Shown here in pieces: positions 11,827 through 24,800 of a stretch of 64,000 nucleotides of DNA. The notes beneath the pieces were generated by a model. It saw only the letters and a program-made list of their open reading frames with translations. It was not told the DNA's origin and did no database searches. The translations under genes and the position numbers were made by a program. The stretch's first letter is position 1. Each line of letters opens with the position of its first letter. The DNA comes from Alitta virens (lineage: Eukaryota > Annelida > Polychaeta > Phyllodocida > Nereididae), in NCBI GenBank assembly GCA_932294295.1, contig OW028584.1, positions 26,566,970 through 26,630,969 of the forward strand, given 5' to 3'.

Positions 11827-12039
11827 GTTCAGTCAAAAGGCAGGGGCATAGCTCAGAGGTAGCGCTCTGGGCTTCCAACCACTGGGTCCCGGGTTCGATT
11901 CCCAGTCGAGCCTAAGTCGGATGGCTGTTTCATCCCTCATCTCATCGCCATGGTCTCTGCCTGTCCTAATTAGCCCATCAGGTACAGAAATACAGGACGT
12001 AAAGCCATATTCACACACACACACTGTGTTCAGTCAAGG
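11827..12039 (+). mobile_element. tRNA-derived SINE
   Basis: A tRNA-like head (11,843-11,912) has a Pol III A box tagctcagaggtag (11,849-11,862) and B box ggttcgattcc (11,892-11,902). An unrelated body of about 100 bp and a CA-rich tail follow. The unit is flanked by near-identical gttcagtcaa-type direct repeats (11,827-11,840 and 12,028-12,039), as expected from LINE-driven insertion. The anticodon stem does not pair well and the body is long, so this is a SINE and not a working tRNA gene. Which LINE mobilises it cannot be read here. Confidence 0.8.
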
Positions 12040-12664
12040 GGTAATGACCAATAAGGAAAATACCCCTGTCAATAGTTTCCAAGAAATACCTTTGGACTAG
12101 AATTGATTATTCAGTTTATCAGCTGTAGCTGAACCATACATTTGCATTATATGATATACATACCATTGGATTAAAAGCCACCCTCCCTCTAAGATTTTAA
12201 AACTCACTTAATCTTTTTTTTATTTTAAAACTATTCACACAACACTAAGTTATAATTTGAGCTAATATTCAGTTCAATCATGTTGATAGCTGCTGAGATT
12301 CCTCACATTGCCATTTACCTGATAGCTGTGTATTAATTGACAAACAAAAAATCTGCATGATTCCTGTGAATTGTGTCTATTGTTGTGCGCTATAAGCTAT
12401 GGACAGTTTAAGTGTGCACTCCCATGCAGATAATAATGCATTGGGCCTAAAGCTTGTCATATTTTGCTCAACACAGCTGCTCTTATCACTAGACTTGCTC
12501 ATTACACCTTTCGATTCTTGATAATGTACAGTTTAGGCATACTATCAAACGGAAGTCAATGTGTCGATCCTCAGGGTGCGTGTTAGCTATTAGCGCCATG
12601 GGGTGATAGACACACTCACATTATTGTTGAAATACGCTTGCCTACCTAGTGACATGAAATCTTT
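12040..12664. other. Spacer, nothing recognised
   Basis: No coding or repeat structure was recognised. The sequence is AT-rich and unique within the window. Confidence 0.4.
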
Positions 12665-13129
12665 AAACCCATCATCTATGCTGATGATACAGCATTATCT
12701 GCAACTTTAAGTGCCTTTGACAGTGCAGGTCAAAACAGGGATAGAAATATCGATACTGAACTTGAAAATATCTCTCTGTGGTTAAAACTAAATAAATTAT
12801 CATTAAATTCTTCCAAGACAAAGGCAATGCTTTTTCGTACTGTACGCAAAAATGTGAATTATCCGAATATTATGATAAATGGTACAATTATAGACTTTCT
12901 GGATTCTTTTAACTACCTAGGAATTACAATAGATAAACATCTTAGTTGGAAGTCACATATTCATAAGATATCCTTGAAAATGTCTAAAATTATAAGAATA
13001 ATGTTAAAAAAGAAAAATTTTATCTTTAAGGATATCCTTCTCATTTTATATTATAGCTTATTCATGCCATATCTCAATTATGGGATTCTTTGTTGGAAAT
13101 CAAAGATTAATTCAGCTGTAAAGTTGTAA
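12665..13129 (+). pseudogene. LINE reverse transcriptase fragment
   Basis: A continuous frame of about 150 codons holds the reverse transcriptase catalytic box YADDTA, then NKLSLNSSKTKAMLF, then FNYLGITIDKHLSWKSHI, ending in a stop at 13,127. This order is that of palm motif C onward in Jockey/CR1-like ORF2 proteins, which copy LINE RNA into DNA at the target. The upstream endonuclease and fingers are missing, and the expected downstream thumb is lost or unreadable. It is a dead fragment. It may belong with the zinc-binding LINE tail at 15,700-16,055. Confidence 0.85.
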
Positions 13130-15145
13130 ATGAAACGAGTGACAACAATTATTTTCTTTGATTATTGAGAAATTACAAGAGACTCCAGTACATTATTTTC
13201 CTAAAATCATCAGGCTTTAATGTCTCCACTGACCTACATATGACACAAGGATAAATGTCTACTTAGTTTTAGCCAAAAACTTCTGGAGAGCTCACTGATC
13301 AAGAAAAGCCAGAGGGAGAAATAAAATCAGAAGATATGCATACACAATATTAAGCTAAATATGATTTGTTATAGAGTACTAGTCCATAGCAATGTGAAAT
13401 TACTACTAGATAAATCTAAAAGAACTGAAGACTAACAAGTACAAAATCATATATAGAATCAATGATTCTGTAGAAAATATTCTGACCAACATAATTTAAA
13501 TAGCCGAGAGATAAAAGCGACAGAATACAACTATATGAATGTGAGGGTATTATATGGACATATACAACTATATGAATGTGAGGGTATTATATGGACATAA
13601 GTTCAAAAGGGATCAATTTTTTGTCTATTAAATGAAATTCACATGCTGTATAGACTGAGCATTTTGAAGTAAGATATAAGAACAACGTTCAAATTTCTTG
13701 AATTAAAGTCACATGCTAAAACAATTGATGAGCACTTTCCTGAATAATAACCCTGTTCAGTATCATAGTAATTAAGAGCTGATTAAATGGAAAGAAAAAA
13801 AATGAAAAAAAAAGAACACATATGCTGTGGCGGATATATTTAGACACCTTTTTATGAAATTAATGTTAATGCTAGTACTAAAATACATCAGTAGGTCCAA
13901 CACAAGATCTCTGTATAATGCAGATTTTTCATACAGTGTGACCATGTACTATCATTTATAATTTTTGTTTTAGTCATCAACGTCTGTCGAGCGCAGCACA
14001 ACGCATGCACTCGAGAGCAAGAAAAAGCCAGATATGCCTGCCATAGAATTATAGGTTGGTGGTGCAGATTTGCAATTTTTCGAGGGGGAAGATGAAAAAT
14101 TGGAAGATTTACATTACAAAAGGAAGAAAATATAAATTTATAGAGGTGCGGGGACATATTTCACCTGTGAAAATATTACTAAAAATGAAATTGACAATTT
14201 TTAATAGTGTTACCATGCAAACTTTTTTTTGTTTTTAGCCATCAACAACTGGAGAGCACAGCGCAGTGCAAGAAAATGCCAGATATGTCAACTGAAGAAT
14301 TACATGTTAGGCTGTTAGCTGTAGTGTACTAGGCAAAATACCAGGGAAGTTTTACTGAAATGCAACACACAGTCTAATTTCCCTTTTTTTAACCACCGTT
14401 TTCAGTCTCATATGAAAACAGAAGATCAACCAGAGCCAGCATCTTATGTGTGTCACTTGCACATCACTGACAATAAATAACAAAGGAATGCCTGTGATTT
14501 GTGATGACTATATAGTCTATTTTGTCAACCAAAGTGAAATACGCACCAGGCATGCTAGATGGTGCATATATGATTTTGTAACAAAACATACATGTTATAA
14601 TAAAAGCACAAGTTCCGCAGAGGACATCCATAAACACCTACTTTTCAAAACTTTGAAATGGAATCCAGATAATTTGGCCATCATCAAAAAATATAGAGAA
14701 ATTAAAAACAATCTACTACAGTAAACTTTACAAAAGTTCCATTTAAAAGTGTGGGGTAGGGCACACCTGAAGATTTGCAAACCCACCGCCCCTCCCCTAC
14801 CCCCGGGCCACTTTAAGAACATTAAAAAAATGTTGCTTATTAATTCTATTCAAAGTCTGTGCTCATGTTGAATTGTCAAAGATAAAATCTTACTTTTTTT
14901 TCCCACTTTTTCCAATCCGCATTTTATCATTCCATTCCATTCCGCGTTTTACAGACACCCGTATTTAGGCCTAAGAAAATTGACTAAATCTTTTGTTAAA
15001 TATTTTGGATCTATTCCATAAATACACGGAGAAAAGACTATATATTAATTTGGTCTGTTGTTCATTTTTTGTCAAGCTTTCCTTTTGTTTTTGGATATCT
15101 AGTCTCATTAACTTTAAACTAATCCTATAGTACCGTAGATATCTA
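13130..15145. other. Spacer with one unassigned reading frame (14,446-14,724)
   Basis: The sequence is mostly non-coding. A 92-codon plus-strand frame at 14,446-14,724 contains three Cys near its N-terminus and a KYREIKNNLLQ end. I recognise no family in it. It lacks a clear partner exon and may be part of a decayed mobile element or chance. Confidence 0.35.
13527..13600. repeat. Two-copy tandem duplication (about 36 bp)
   Basis: The segment acaactatatgaatgtgagg with its following ggtattatatggacata occurs twice head to tail. Confidence 0.9.
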
Positions 15146-15274
15146 ACGGAGGGTATTATCGACAGGGTGGGTATTTTCGACACTCACATTAAAATGTTAA
15201 CAATTTATATATTTTTTTGTTAAAATTTTAATTTAAGTGTCGAAAATACCCAACCTGTCAATAATACCCTCCGT
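15146..15274. mobile_element. MITE, 129 bp, with about 39-bp terminal inverted repeats
   Basis: The left end acggagggtattatcgacag and the following bases are mirrored at the right end, which finishes in ataccctccgt. The core between them is AT-rich. A TA dinucleotide flanks each side (15,144-15,145 and 15,275-15,276), as expected of a Tc1/mariner-type target. With no coding capacity it would depend on a transposase elsewhere. A 3-bp TAA/TTA reading (Harbinger-type) is also possible. Confidence 0.8.
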
Positions 15275-15424
15275 TACGGTACCAATATATGAACAGTTCA
15301 TGTATAAATATGCGAGCTTGGCAGGTACCCATTATCAATCAAAATTAAAAAGCAAATGATAGCTTACTAGCTGGGGGAATCTATTGAAAGGCAAAGAGAG
15401 CAAGCTCAGCTCTGTCATGTTGAC

Positions 15425-15570
15425 AGGGGCCCCGTTTCATTTCAAAATGTGGGGGGGGGGGGGGGACATATTGACCTTTATTCTGGACACCAACAGTCAA
15501 ATCGTTATGTTGGTACAAAAAAAGTGTGGGGACTTGTCCCCCTGTCCCCCCATCTAAAACGGGGCCCATG
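15425..15570. repeat. Short inverted repeat with poly-G tract
   Basis: ggggccccgttt near 15,425 is mirrored by aaacggggccc near 15,556. The interior contains a G run of about 17 (about 15,449-15,466) and a C-rich partner, so a G-rich structure is possible on one strand. It may be another small transposon remnant. Confidence 0.5.
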
Positions 15571-15689
15571 CATGTTGAAATGTATACATAACCTGTGGAC
15601 CAGTAGCTCTCATTCTCCCCCATGGCTCACACACATTAAATCTATGTAAAGTTCAACAAACCCTACAAGATCAGTTCTTGTAGGAGTGG

Positions 15690-16765
15690 AGACGTGACTT
15701 GGAAAGCATGCAAAGTCATCCTGTGGCCTCTATGTCCAGTTCAAATTGAACTTTGTCCTTGAAAAATACCTGTTGCTTGATAACCTTAAGTTGCGAAGAG
15801 CAACTGCATACAAATAATTCTACGTTACCATTCGTCACTGGCAGATATAGAAACATTTCAAGGCCTGAGCGAGTTTGCACTCTCTGCAATGAAAATAAAG
15901 TTGGCGATAAATATCACATCATTGTAGAATGCACAAATACTGTAGTATTAGCAAAAAGGCAACTTTATGTGCCAGGTTATGTGGTAAATAGGCCCTCTGT
16001 GTTTAAATGTGTATCTTGGATAAAGAGCAGTACAGAAAAAGAGTTGAAACAATAAGGTTGTTTTTTAAGGGACTCATTTGTATTAGTATATCTTTTAGGA
16101 ACACACAATAACTATTCTATGATATCTTCAACTACCAACACACGGATCGGTTAGTTATGTGTATATGTCCTATGTAATAACTTGTCTGTGATCTTGTATA
16201 TGTATGGGTACTGTTTTCAAGTGTGCTGACAAAGCTAAACAAACTCATCATAGCAGTTCATCTGATACTGATGTACTTATGTCTTAGGAAAATTCTTTAA
16301 AATGTGCTTCCATTATATAAGTATATTATTATGTTCAATACAGCTGATACATGTACATCTAGTCACATTTATGTTAATTAACTTTGCATTCACTGGAATC
16401 AATCTTTTACGTTTTATTATTGTTGGCAATTCGTTGCCATTATGTGTCAAGCAGTGGTGCGGTCATAAGGCTTATGTATTAGCATGTCGTACATTATATT
16501 GTTACACTTTATTATTTCCAGGCACTATCATTAAAAATCCCTGATTATTTCAAGTTCATTGTTACCTTCAGTATTCAGGAATTCATATTTGTAAAAGTTT
16601 CCAGTAGATGTCTCTACTGTTGATTATAATCTCTAACAGTTTTATTATTTAGTCCTGGTGTACATTATATATGTATATAATTTTGTGTGTAACATTATAT
16701 TATTTACGTTAAAATTGTATGCTCCATATCACTTTTGTGGTCTGAGAATAGAGAATAGAGAATCT
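15690..16765 (+). pseudogene. LINE ORF2 C-terminus with zinc-binding motif, plus 3' UTR
   Basis: The frame at 15,753-16,055 holds RVCTLCNENKVGDKYHIIVEC, a C-x2-C-x(n)-H-x4-C zinc-binding signature found at the C-terminal end of many LINE ORF2 proteins. It is preceded by a TGRYRNISRPE motif. Just upstream, a second frame reads FVLEKYLLLDNLKLRRAT, which belongs to the same protein and is separated by a frame change. After the stop comes about 700 bp of AT-rich 3' sequence ending in agaatagagaatagagaatc, a short tandem tail of the kind LINEs carry. It is a decayed 5'-truncated insertion. Confidence 0.7.
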
Positions 16766-19700
16766 TGAAAACAATTTAGTTTTTTTATTTGAAAAAAAAA
16801 AATTTGTGGATGTCGCTTTGTGTGTTTGATAATTTATAAATCCTTAGTTGGTTTGTGTCCACTGTATAGTTTGCCAATAAAGATGTGTATGCTTATTATT
16901 GTCAATTGTACCTTGATTTTTAATAAAAAGCATTACAATGCGTTTTTGTGTTAGGTAAAGCTATAAATATATATATAGATATATTTATATGTGTGCTGAT
17001 AGAGCTTATTAATAAAAGATGTCTATAGAGCTATTACAGCTATCTATAGATAGGCATTTACCCTTTAATTTAAATATATTATAACATAATAATATTAACA
17101 ATACGTAAATATATGGAATAATATAGATCAATTCAATTGGCCAAATGTAAAGAAGTCCTTCACAAAGGTTAATTGTCATAGCGAATTGTAATTTTCTCTG
17201 TATCTGGAATTGGATTGTTGATAGTTCAGCCAGAATTGATATAAACCGTTTAAATAAATCACTGTAATAAATAAATAAATTTGAAATGCGCCTATTTCAG
17301 AAAATATATCTGCTCACTGGCGCTTGATATTTCAGTAAAAACATTCTTATTATTTTCCTTATTTCTAGACTTTTTTAGGGGAAGGGAACATTTGAAACAT
17401 TTTATTGCAGTATTCAAAATTGATATATATAATATTATGTGTGACAACCTTTTGAGTTTGTCATATGCACTTTGTCTATTGGATGCGATACACAGATTTA
17501 CCATGCCAAAGATGAAGCTCTAAAAACTTTTATGTTTTTGTATGATTATATGTCAAATTAGAAATTCCTCAGCCCAATATTAATTAAAAATATTAATATA
17601 AGGTTAAAATGTGGACAGTTATTACCTGATTTTGACCTTATCCATAATTTGTCAACTACTATATTTTCATGATATCATCTTAATATTTCCTAAAATATTA
17701 GAATTTAAGGTTTACCTAACATTTTCATATTATATCACATTTTCCTAAGGTTTGATCAAGCTTTCACTAATGTTAGTCAATATATATATATTAGTTACTA
17801 ACATGATGCCGATATTTACCCAAGCAGCTGAAAACATTAGTCAGACCTTATTTACAATATTTTGCACAATGTTGAAAACCAGTCTCCCCAGGTGTAAGGG
17901 CTTAATTGTTATTTCACTGTACAAGTCGAGTGAGTAATATATAAGGTATTACACTTGAAGCTTCCGAGCTTTCAATAATACTGTTATAAGCTATTATATG
18001 ATGGCGGTCTGCGGTCCGCTGGATCAGCTGTTTACATGAAATATTTTTCTGATGTTTTCAGATTACAAAAAGTGTCCAATCATTTTAAAAATGATGAAAT
18101 ATGGAATTGCTCTCTTGAAAATGATGAAATATGGAATTGCTCTTAGCAATGGTAAGTGCATAATTCGAAAGGTTCTTACTTTGTGCTCACATTATTAGAA
18201 ACAGCAGCATATTATGTCGGTGAAAGTAATTTAACACAACCCAGATGTTCTTACTAATAAGACAACTGTAACAGCCTTGTCATTTGGTTGAAGTTGTAGT
18301 GCTGTTGTAAAGCTTCATGTCATGCCTGACAAATGGCCAGACATCCAGTTAACTAACTTAGGCATAATTTAATATATTTTTCCTATGTCTTTTCTTCGAT
18401 TTCATGTATCCTCTTTTTTATCCAAAAGTTTCTAGAAACCTTCAGGATATTGGGATGTATACATCAGAGTGAAAAGGGGATGAGTCAGGAAAATTGTCAA
18501 ACGAATAACCTCAGTGGAGATCAAGCTGAGCAGTGTCACATGGGCTCAGTATATTTTAAAATACTAGCAGGATACCCGCACTATATATATAGGTATGGAG
18601 TTTACCAGAATAAAAAGAAAAAGAGGTAAAGCTAGGGAGTCCACAATCCCATACTCCGCCCCTGCTCCTCTCATCAGATTTCCCATTGACTTATCAATGT
18701 GAACACTTAAAATTTCGATAGCCAAACTTTGAGTCAAATTCTGATAATATAATTGACTTAGAGTTTTCTGGAATATGTTAAAGAAGATCAGTATGTGGCT
18801 GTGTAAATTATTTTGAGCAAAAAAAGAAACTAGACACACATGATTGTTTTTGGCAGTTTTTTCAGCCTCTTTCTGGGGCTGGAAACTTCACAATCTGGCG
18901 CTGCTATGAAATCATGTGACCTGCCATTCAGCCTCGTTCTGAGCTGTGCAATGAGCTTCAATTGCTCCTAGCAATGCTGGTGTGGATGGTTACTAGGGAC
19001 CTGTGACTGGCAAGCATGGTTGCTGAGTGGTCATGCGACCCATATGCACAGTTGCCATGGTGCCAGAGACTATATTCATTCAGCCTCTTTTGGTTTGGAA
19101 TTCAAAGTGAGGCCAAAAAGCATTCCGTAGCAACGGGACTTACATGCACATATCACTGAGCAAGGGTGCAGCGATTTGGTTATAGCCTGTGTATATGCAC
19201 GCGATTAAAAACAATACAAACAGGTCAAATAAGGGGAAATCACACAGGGATGATTAAAATAGGACCCACGCTTTCCAGTGACACCAAGGAAATTAGCCAT
19301 GGCACAGTGGATGCTGAGTTCTATTCAGTCAAAATTTGTTTACAAAAGAATAGCGCCGACAATATATAAAGTAGATATTGCGTAATATCATTCTGTATTC
19401 GTTGGGAAGGATAGGAGTAGTGTGCTAAATCATGTATAAAATGAATGTTCACGGGGCTCAGAGCGTTGGTAATTTCACCTACCAGCACTTGCTCGCCTGT
19501 CAGCCTAGCTCCTTGGGCTTTGTTTACATTTTGCTGACACCTTCCGGTTAACTTTAGAGCAATGTTTTGAACTTTTCTAGGCTTTTTTTTTTCATGTTAG
19601 TGTGTTATTCACTTATTCCAACTTAATTTTATCTAACAGTTGAGCAATTTCCAAAAGCCAAGTGCTAGTGGGTGAAGTAGTTGTACAGGACTGACCCGGA

Positions 19701-19919
19701 TAGTGTTACTATATCTGCCTTAGTTTGCATCCTAATCTGGTAGATATCAACGTCGAGCAGTGATGTTTGGGCAACATTTGTCTTATAAAATGAAATTTTA
19801 TTTGATATTGTAGTCAGATATCTGGTGATCATTTAAGCATACTTAAAATGGCTAATTGTGCCCACCTGGATTGTGGTGCATAGGGTTTCTTGGAAGATAT
19901 TATACAATAAACTTTAAAA
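16766..19919. other. Spacer, AT-rich, no gene recognised
   Basis: No supported gene. A two-copy tandem duplication around gaaaatgatgaaatatggaa lies near 18,085-18,145. Several aataaa motifs and short AT stretches are present. The right arm of the inverted duplication begins at about 19,920. Confidence 0.4.
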
Positions 19920-20100
19920 ATCTAAAGTGTTCCTCATGCATATCTTTTTGGAGCTTAGGATTTTTTAAGCTTATCTCCTGAGGTTTAATCTGGGACAGTT
20001 TCACACCTTGGTCTTAAGAGCCTCCGCTAAATGTACCATGATGAATGTCACATGCATTACAAATTAAGCAAATAGCTCACATAATTTTTTAAGCTTATCA

Positions 20101-20106
20101 TTTATT
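20101..20106 (-). promoter_or_regulatory. Poly(A) signal of the adhesion gene
   Basis: TTTATT on the plus strand is AATAAA for the minus-strand gene. It is about 400 bp past the stop and conserved in the duplicate. Confidence 0.6.
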
Positions 20107-20504
20107 AGACTAAATAGGATATTCCCCATTCCAGGTGGGGTACTCATCCTTGTCATTATCAATATTCTGTGCAGGACATTGTATTTTATTACAATTGCCA
20201 AAATTAAAAAATTAATAAAATAAAACAATATATATGCCACATTGACTATAACAGTGATGTCAGTAATTATATCATATATTATTAGAATTATACCAGACTC
20301 TTATTAGACATCAATCAAAAAGAAATACCAATCGCACCACAAGCATAAGTCACTTGGATATGCATGATCAACTTTTCTGCAACTAATTAAGCAGGCAGCG
20401 CTAGGCACTAATGCATACGAAAATGTTAAAAGGCTAGCACACTTCGAATAAGACAAAATCACTTTGCTGCACTTCTATGCAAACGGTTGTATTACCAGAA
20501 CTTT

Positions 20505-21856
20505 TCAACTATGCAGTGACAACAAATCTTGGGGGCCGTGGGCAAATGTATGATTTAGCAACCCACCCTTGGAATATTCAGAGTTGTTTTGCTTCTGGTT
20601 TGCTTTCTTAAGAGCACAAGCTAAAGTAATGCTGATGATTATAGCAATGAAGGCCACTGCTCCCAGCACTCCACCTAGGATGTAAACCACTTTGTTGTCC
20701 GATGATTGTCGTGGACGCTCAGCTATTTCATCTTCCTTAGTGTGGAAGGTTGTAGATACAGTGGTCATTAAACTAACATCTTGATAGTTTGTTGTAACTT
20801 CATTGCTCGTGGATGAGCTCAGTACTGCCGGTTGTACTGTGATATCCACATTAGCTTCCGATGTCTCGGATGGGACTTGATTTGTAAACTGTGTTACACT
20901 TGGTGCCATTTTGGATTGAACAGTGGACAAAAAGAGTGTTGCATCTGGTGCTTGTTGGTATGTTGTAGTCTGTGTATCTGGTGTTCTTGTGGTTGCTATT
21001 ACTAAAACAGAAGGAACATCACTTGGGTATACTGTAATGAAGATCTTGATCTTACTAGAGCAAGGAGTTGCCGCCAAGTCTGTTGCCATAATATCCAGCA
21101 TGTATCGGTTCACTGGTGAAGGACCAGTTGTCACTAATTGACCACTATCATGATCCAAGTAAAATAATCTGTTTGTAATAAATTGTGACCGAGTAAACTT
21201 ATACACCACTTGACCATTTGGTCCAAAATCGGCATCTTCAGCATTAACAGTTAAAATAGTCACGTTGGCTGGTGTAGATGCATTGACAAAAATCTCTGCT
21301 TCATTTGCAGGTTCTGTAAAAACAGGACAATTGTCATTAATGTCTTCAATTTGAAGTCTGACTATAGCATCTGCAGTTTGAGATGGAATGCCTTTGTCTG
21401 ATGCTACTAGCTTGAAGTCAATCTTACCAGACGGTACAAGACTTCTTGAAATTGGTTTGACCAGTGTCACTACTCCTTCTGTGTTATCAATGACAAGATG
21501 ATTGCCAAGGTCAAAATCCGATCCCGTCACATCTAAGGAATATCTGACTATACCGTTATCTCCTGTGTCATCATCAGTAGCGATCGCTTTCACCAGCACT
21601 GTGCCTGGGCGAGCATTCTCTTTGATATTCACATTGAAATTGCTCACATTAAAAACTGGACTATGAACATTCTCTTCTAATTCCTGACTGCAGGTTGAAC
21701 CTTGAAATCCATCATAACACTCGCAAGTGTCAGGAGTGATGCAGAATCCCTGGTTACTGCACTCACTCACTGCACTGCACTCGGCCACATCGCACAGCTC
21801 TCCTGACCATCCACTTTCACAACTGCAGGTTTCAAACCCACTGCATTTGCCATGAC
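20505..21856 (-). CDS. Last exon: EGF, two cadherin repeats, stalk, membrane helix, tail
   Basis: After the acceptor at 21,857-21,859 come two EGF modules, then two cadherin repeats with ATDDD, QIEDINDNCPVF and VNAEDADFGPN calcium motifs. A single 44-residue Ser/Thr unit (NQVPSETSEANVDIT) follows, then a hydrophobic helix YILGGVLGAVAFIAIIISIT and a Lys-containing cytoplasmic tail of about 40 residues ending in LLSLHS. It is therefore a type I membrane protein. This copy is intact over the region where the plus-strand copy is broken. Confidence 0.9.
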
Positions 21857-24800
21857 CTGCAAGACAAAACCGTCGTTCATTTATTTCAAAATAAAAGTAT
21901 ACATACAACAGGTGTATCATGAGAGGATGCTAAGCAACTATGTATAAAAAGTTATCAAAATAGGAAATCATGATGATAAAATGATTTACCAGAACAACGA
22001 GCCTTGGTTTCACATGAAAATGTAGAGCAATCAGAGCTTGTGTAGCCCTTGTTACACTGACACAGGTTGGGTTCAATGCATTCACCGTTTCCGCTGCATG
22101 CATTGTCACATTCGACATCTGTGCAGTTTTCACCACTGTAACCAAGGTCACATCTGCCAAAAAAGAGCAGAAAAGGTTGATTAAAATAACTTTAGATATT
22201 TTGTTGGTTGCTTGAATATAAGTTAGTCATGTCAACAATGCACATTTTTGTACTAAAGCCAGATGTACAATTATTATAAGCTATTAGAGAATCAGACTAT
22301 ATTACTGTTAACCCCAGATTTGTTCATCACTGACATCAGCAATATAGCCTCTAGGACCCACAGATCTCACATGAGATTGGAGTCATGAGGACCCTGAACT
22401 TTCTGGGTTTTTCTTTATTGATAACTAGAGTTTATATACTATATGTCATTAGATATCAGACATCCAACTGTAGCTAGTGTGATCTTAGTCATGATGGAAT
22501 TTTCTATTCACCTGCAGACAATAGTTGAAAGTGTCTCATTTCCTTTTTCTATCAATGACACAGCGCAGACTCCCTGATTGTTGCAGTCATCCTGCAGCGG
22601 ACATCCATCCTTGACACCACAATCTTTGCCTGAAAAGCCAGACATGCACTTGCACTGCCCTGGAGCAACACAAGTGCCGTATCCAGAACAATGGTTGACT
22701 CCTTTGCAATCAGGCATTCCACAGTTGATGCCAGTCCATCCAGGGTTACAGAGACACACATCCAGGTCAATGCACATGCCCTTTCCACTGCAATGCTGAA
22801 GGACCTCACAGGAATAATGCTGGCAAGTTGGCCCCGCATAACCGAAGTAACATTTGCACTTGTCATAATCAACGCAAAACCCTTGCTGACTGCAATTAAC
22901 TACATTAAAGCAAGTTGGAATGACAGAGCAATCATCTCCAATGAATCCATCATGACAAAGGCATTTGTCAGTGACCAAGCATCTTCCTTGGTCTTCATAA
23001 GTGCAGTTGTTGACTCCGTAGCAGGTGGCTTTGATAGAACACTCATCTCCCTCCCAGCCGACATCACACTTGCAGAATCCAGACTGGCATCTTCCGTTAA
23101 CGCATTGACCACATGCTCCGTTGCTGCAATCTTTGCCTGACCATCCTTCTGCACACTGACAGATGGAATTCACACAGCGACCTTTGCCAGAGCACTGGTT
23201 TGGACATCCTGAAACAAAGTTGAAGACAAATTTATCTTTATTGCATTAATCCTTTGTCAAGTTGTACCCACTTAGACAGTCATGAAGTCAAAATTTGAAT
23301 CTAAACATTGACACTGTTATAAGTATGGTAGGTACAAATGGATCTGACTATATTTCACTTCTGGTCAGATTGAGGAAGCTACAAAAATTATTTTATCCAG
23401 TTATGGTAGGCAATTCAATTAATGTAAAAAAATTAACAAACATTTCATGCAGCACACTGTGAACTGCAATAAAGCTATATTGTGTTTGATAGTATTCCAG
23501 TGAGTTTCTTTGTTGCTGTTTGCAGTATAATTTCACCTATTCATGTTGTTGTGTTGCAACTAAATTTTGCAACTAGATGACAGCACCTCAAACTGCCAAG
23601 AGGTTAGAGATGGTTACACCTTAGTTCTTCTGCAGTAGATACCATGTTAATTATAAATATACAAGAAGTCACACCTGTTTTGAGTATTTCTTGAAAGGTG
23701 AAAGTGGTGTCATTAGTTATAACAACATCATAGATGCATCCATCTAGGAGAGCTCCCGTCAGTTGTTTTGATGAACACAGCATGGTGGCTGAAAGCAAAT
23801 AATATGAGAATTAGGAATTTGAAACACCACATTTGATGGTGTATTTGAAACACCACATTTGATGGTGTATTTGAAACACCACATTTGAGTAGTTAAAAGG
23901 CTACGATAAAACGGAGCTTCTGGTGGCCTACGACAGGCGGTGCTAGTGGTACCGGTGGCGGTGGCCACTAGGTGGCGCTTCGACGATATGTATGGACGGC
24001 GTACCGAAGGCCTAACCGACGTGCTCAGCATGACCGATGAGTAGGTTGAACGCCAAGGGTTATAGTTGAGAGTCTGTTGAACGCAAGGGGCTACAGGTGA
24101 TGAATATAGAGGACATGATATGTGTACCAAGGCTTAGAATTATCCTGTTGATTAATGAGCTGTCAGGCACTTATTGTACTAATTTTAAACTTTGCAAAGC
24201 CAACGACAGGCGGAGCTAGTGGTTGTGTGTGAACGCCAGAGGCTATAGCTTGATTACTACAAGTACATTAAACTTATGCTTTGGAATGTGTGCTAAGGCA
24301 CAGTATTAAGGGACCATTTATGTACTAGGCTTAACATTCCCACAACCAACAACAGACTGCTACATGCTAATTGTATGAGAACTGTATAACTTGTTATATG
24401 TATGATTATATGATGACCTATTGACAGTCATGGTAAGGAGTTAATTACTCATAATGACCTCAGATGGTTTAAGCATATGATATGATATGATAACTGTTTA
24501 GTTATGGTTATTCATCACAAAATATTAACAATGGCGTCCTCAGTGCCTATGTGTAAGATACGCACTTGTCAGACATATAAGATGAATAATAAGTCAGTGA
24601 CGCAGTTCATGTATTAATCTAGAGAAGACAGGACAATATATGCACAGTAGAAGCTAGCATGGCATACACAATAAGTTGGTGCGTTTTTTCGTATCCTGAT
24701 TGTGAGGATCCTAAGTGTTTAACACTGTTGTACAGCTCAGAGAATGTTTTCGCATCTTTAAACGAATGTATAAGCGATTATTATCTATCAGGTGTACCAT

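Noticed and set aside
11843..11912. Functional tRNA gene
   Set aside because: Box A and B are present, but the anticodon stem pairs poorly, and the body, CA tail and target duplications show a SINE.
15381..15649. Frames around the poly-G tract
   Set aside because: Pro/Gly runs come from the homopolymer; there is no domain and the tract lies in a probable transposon remnant.
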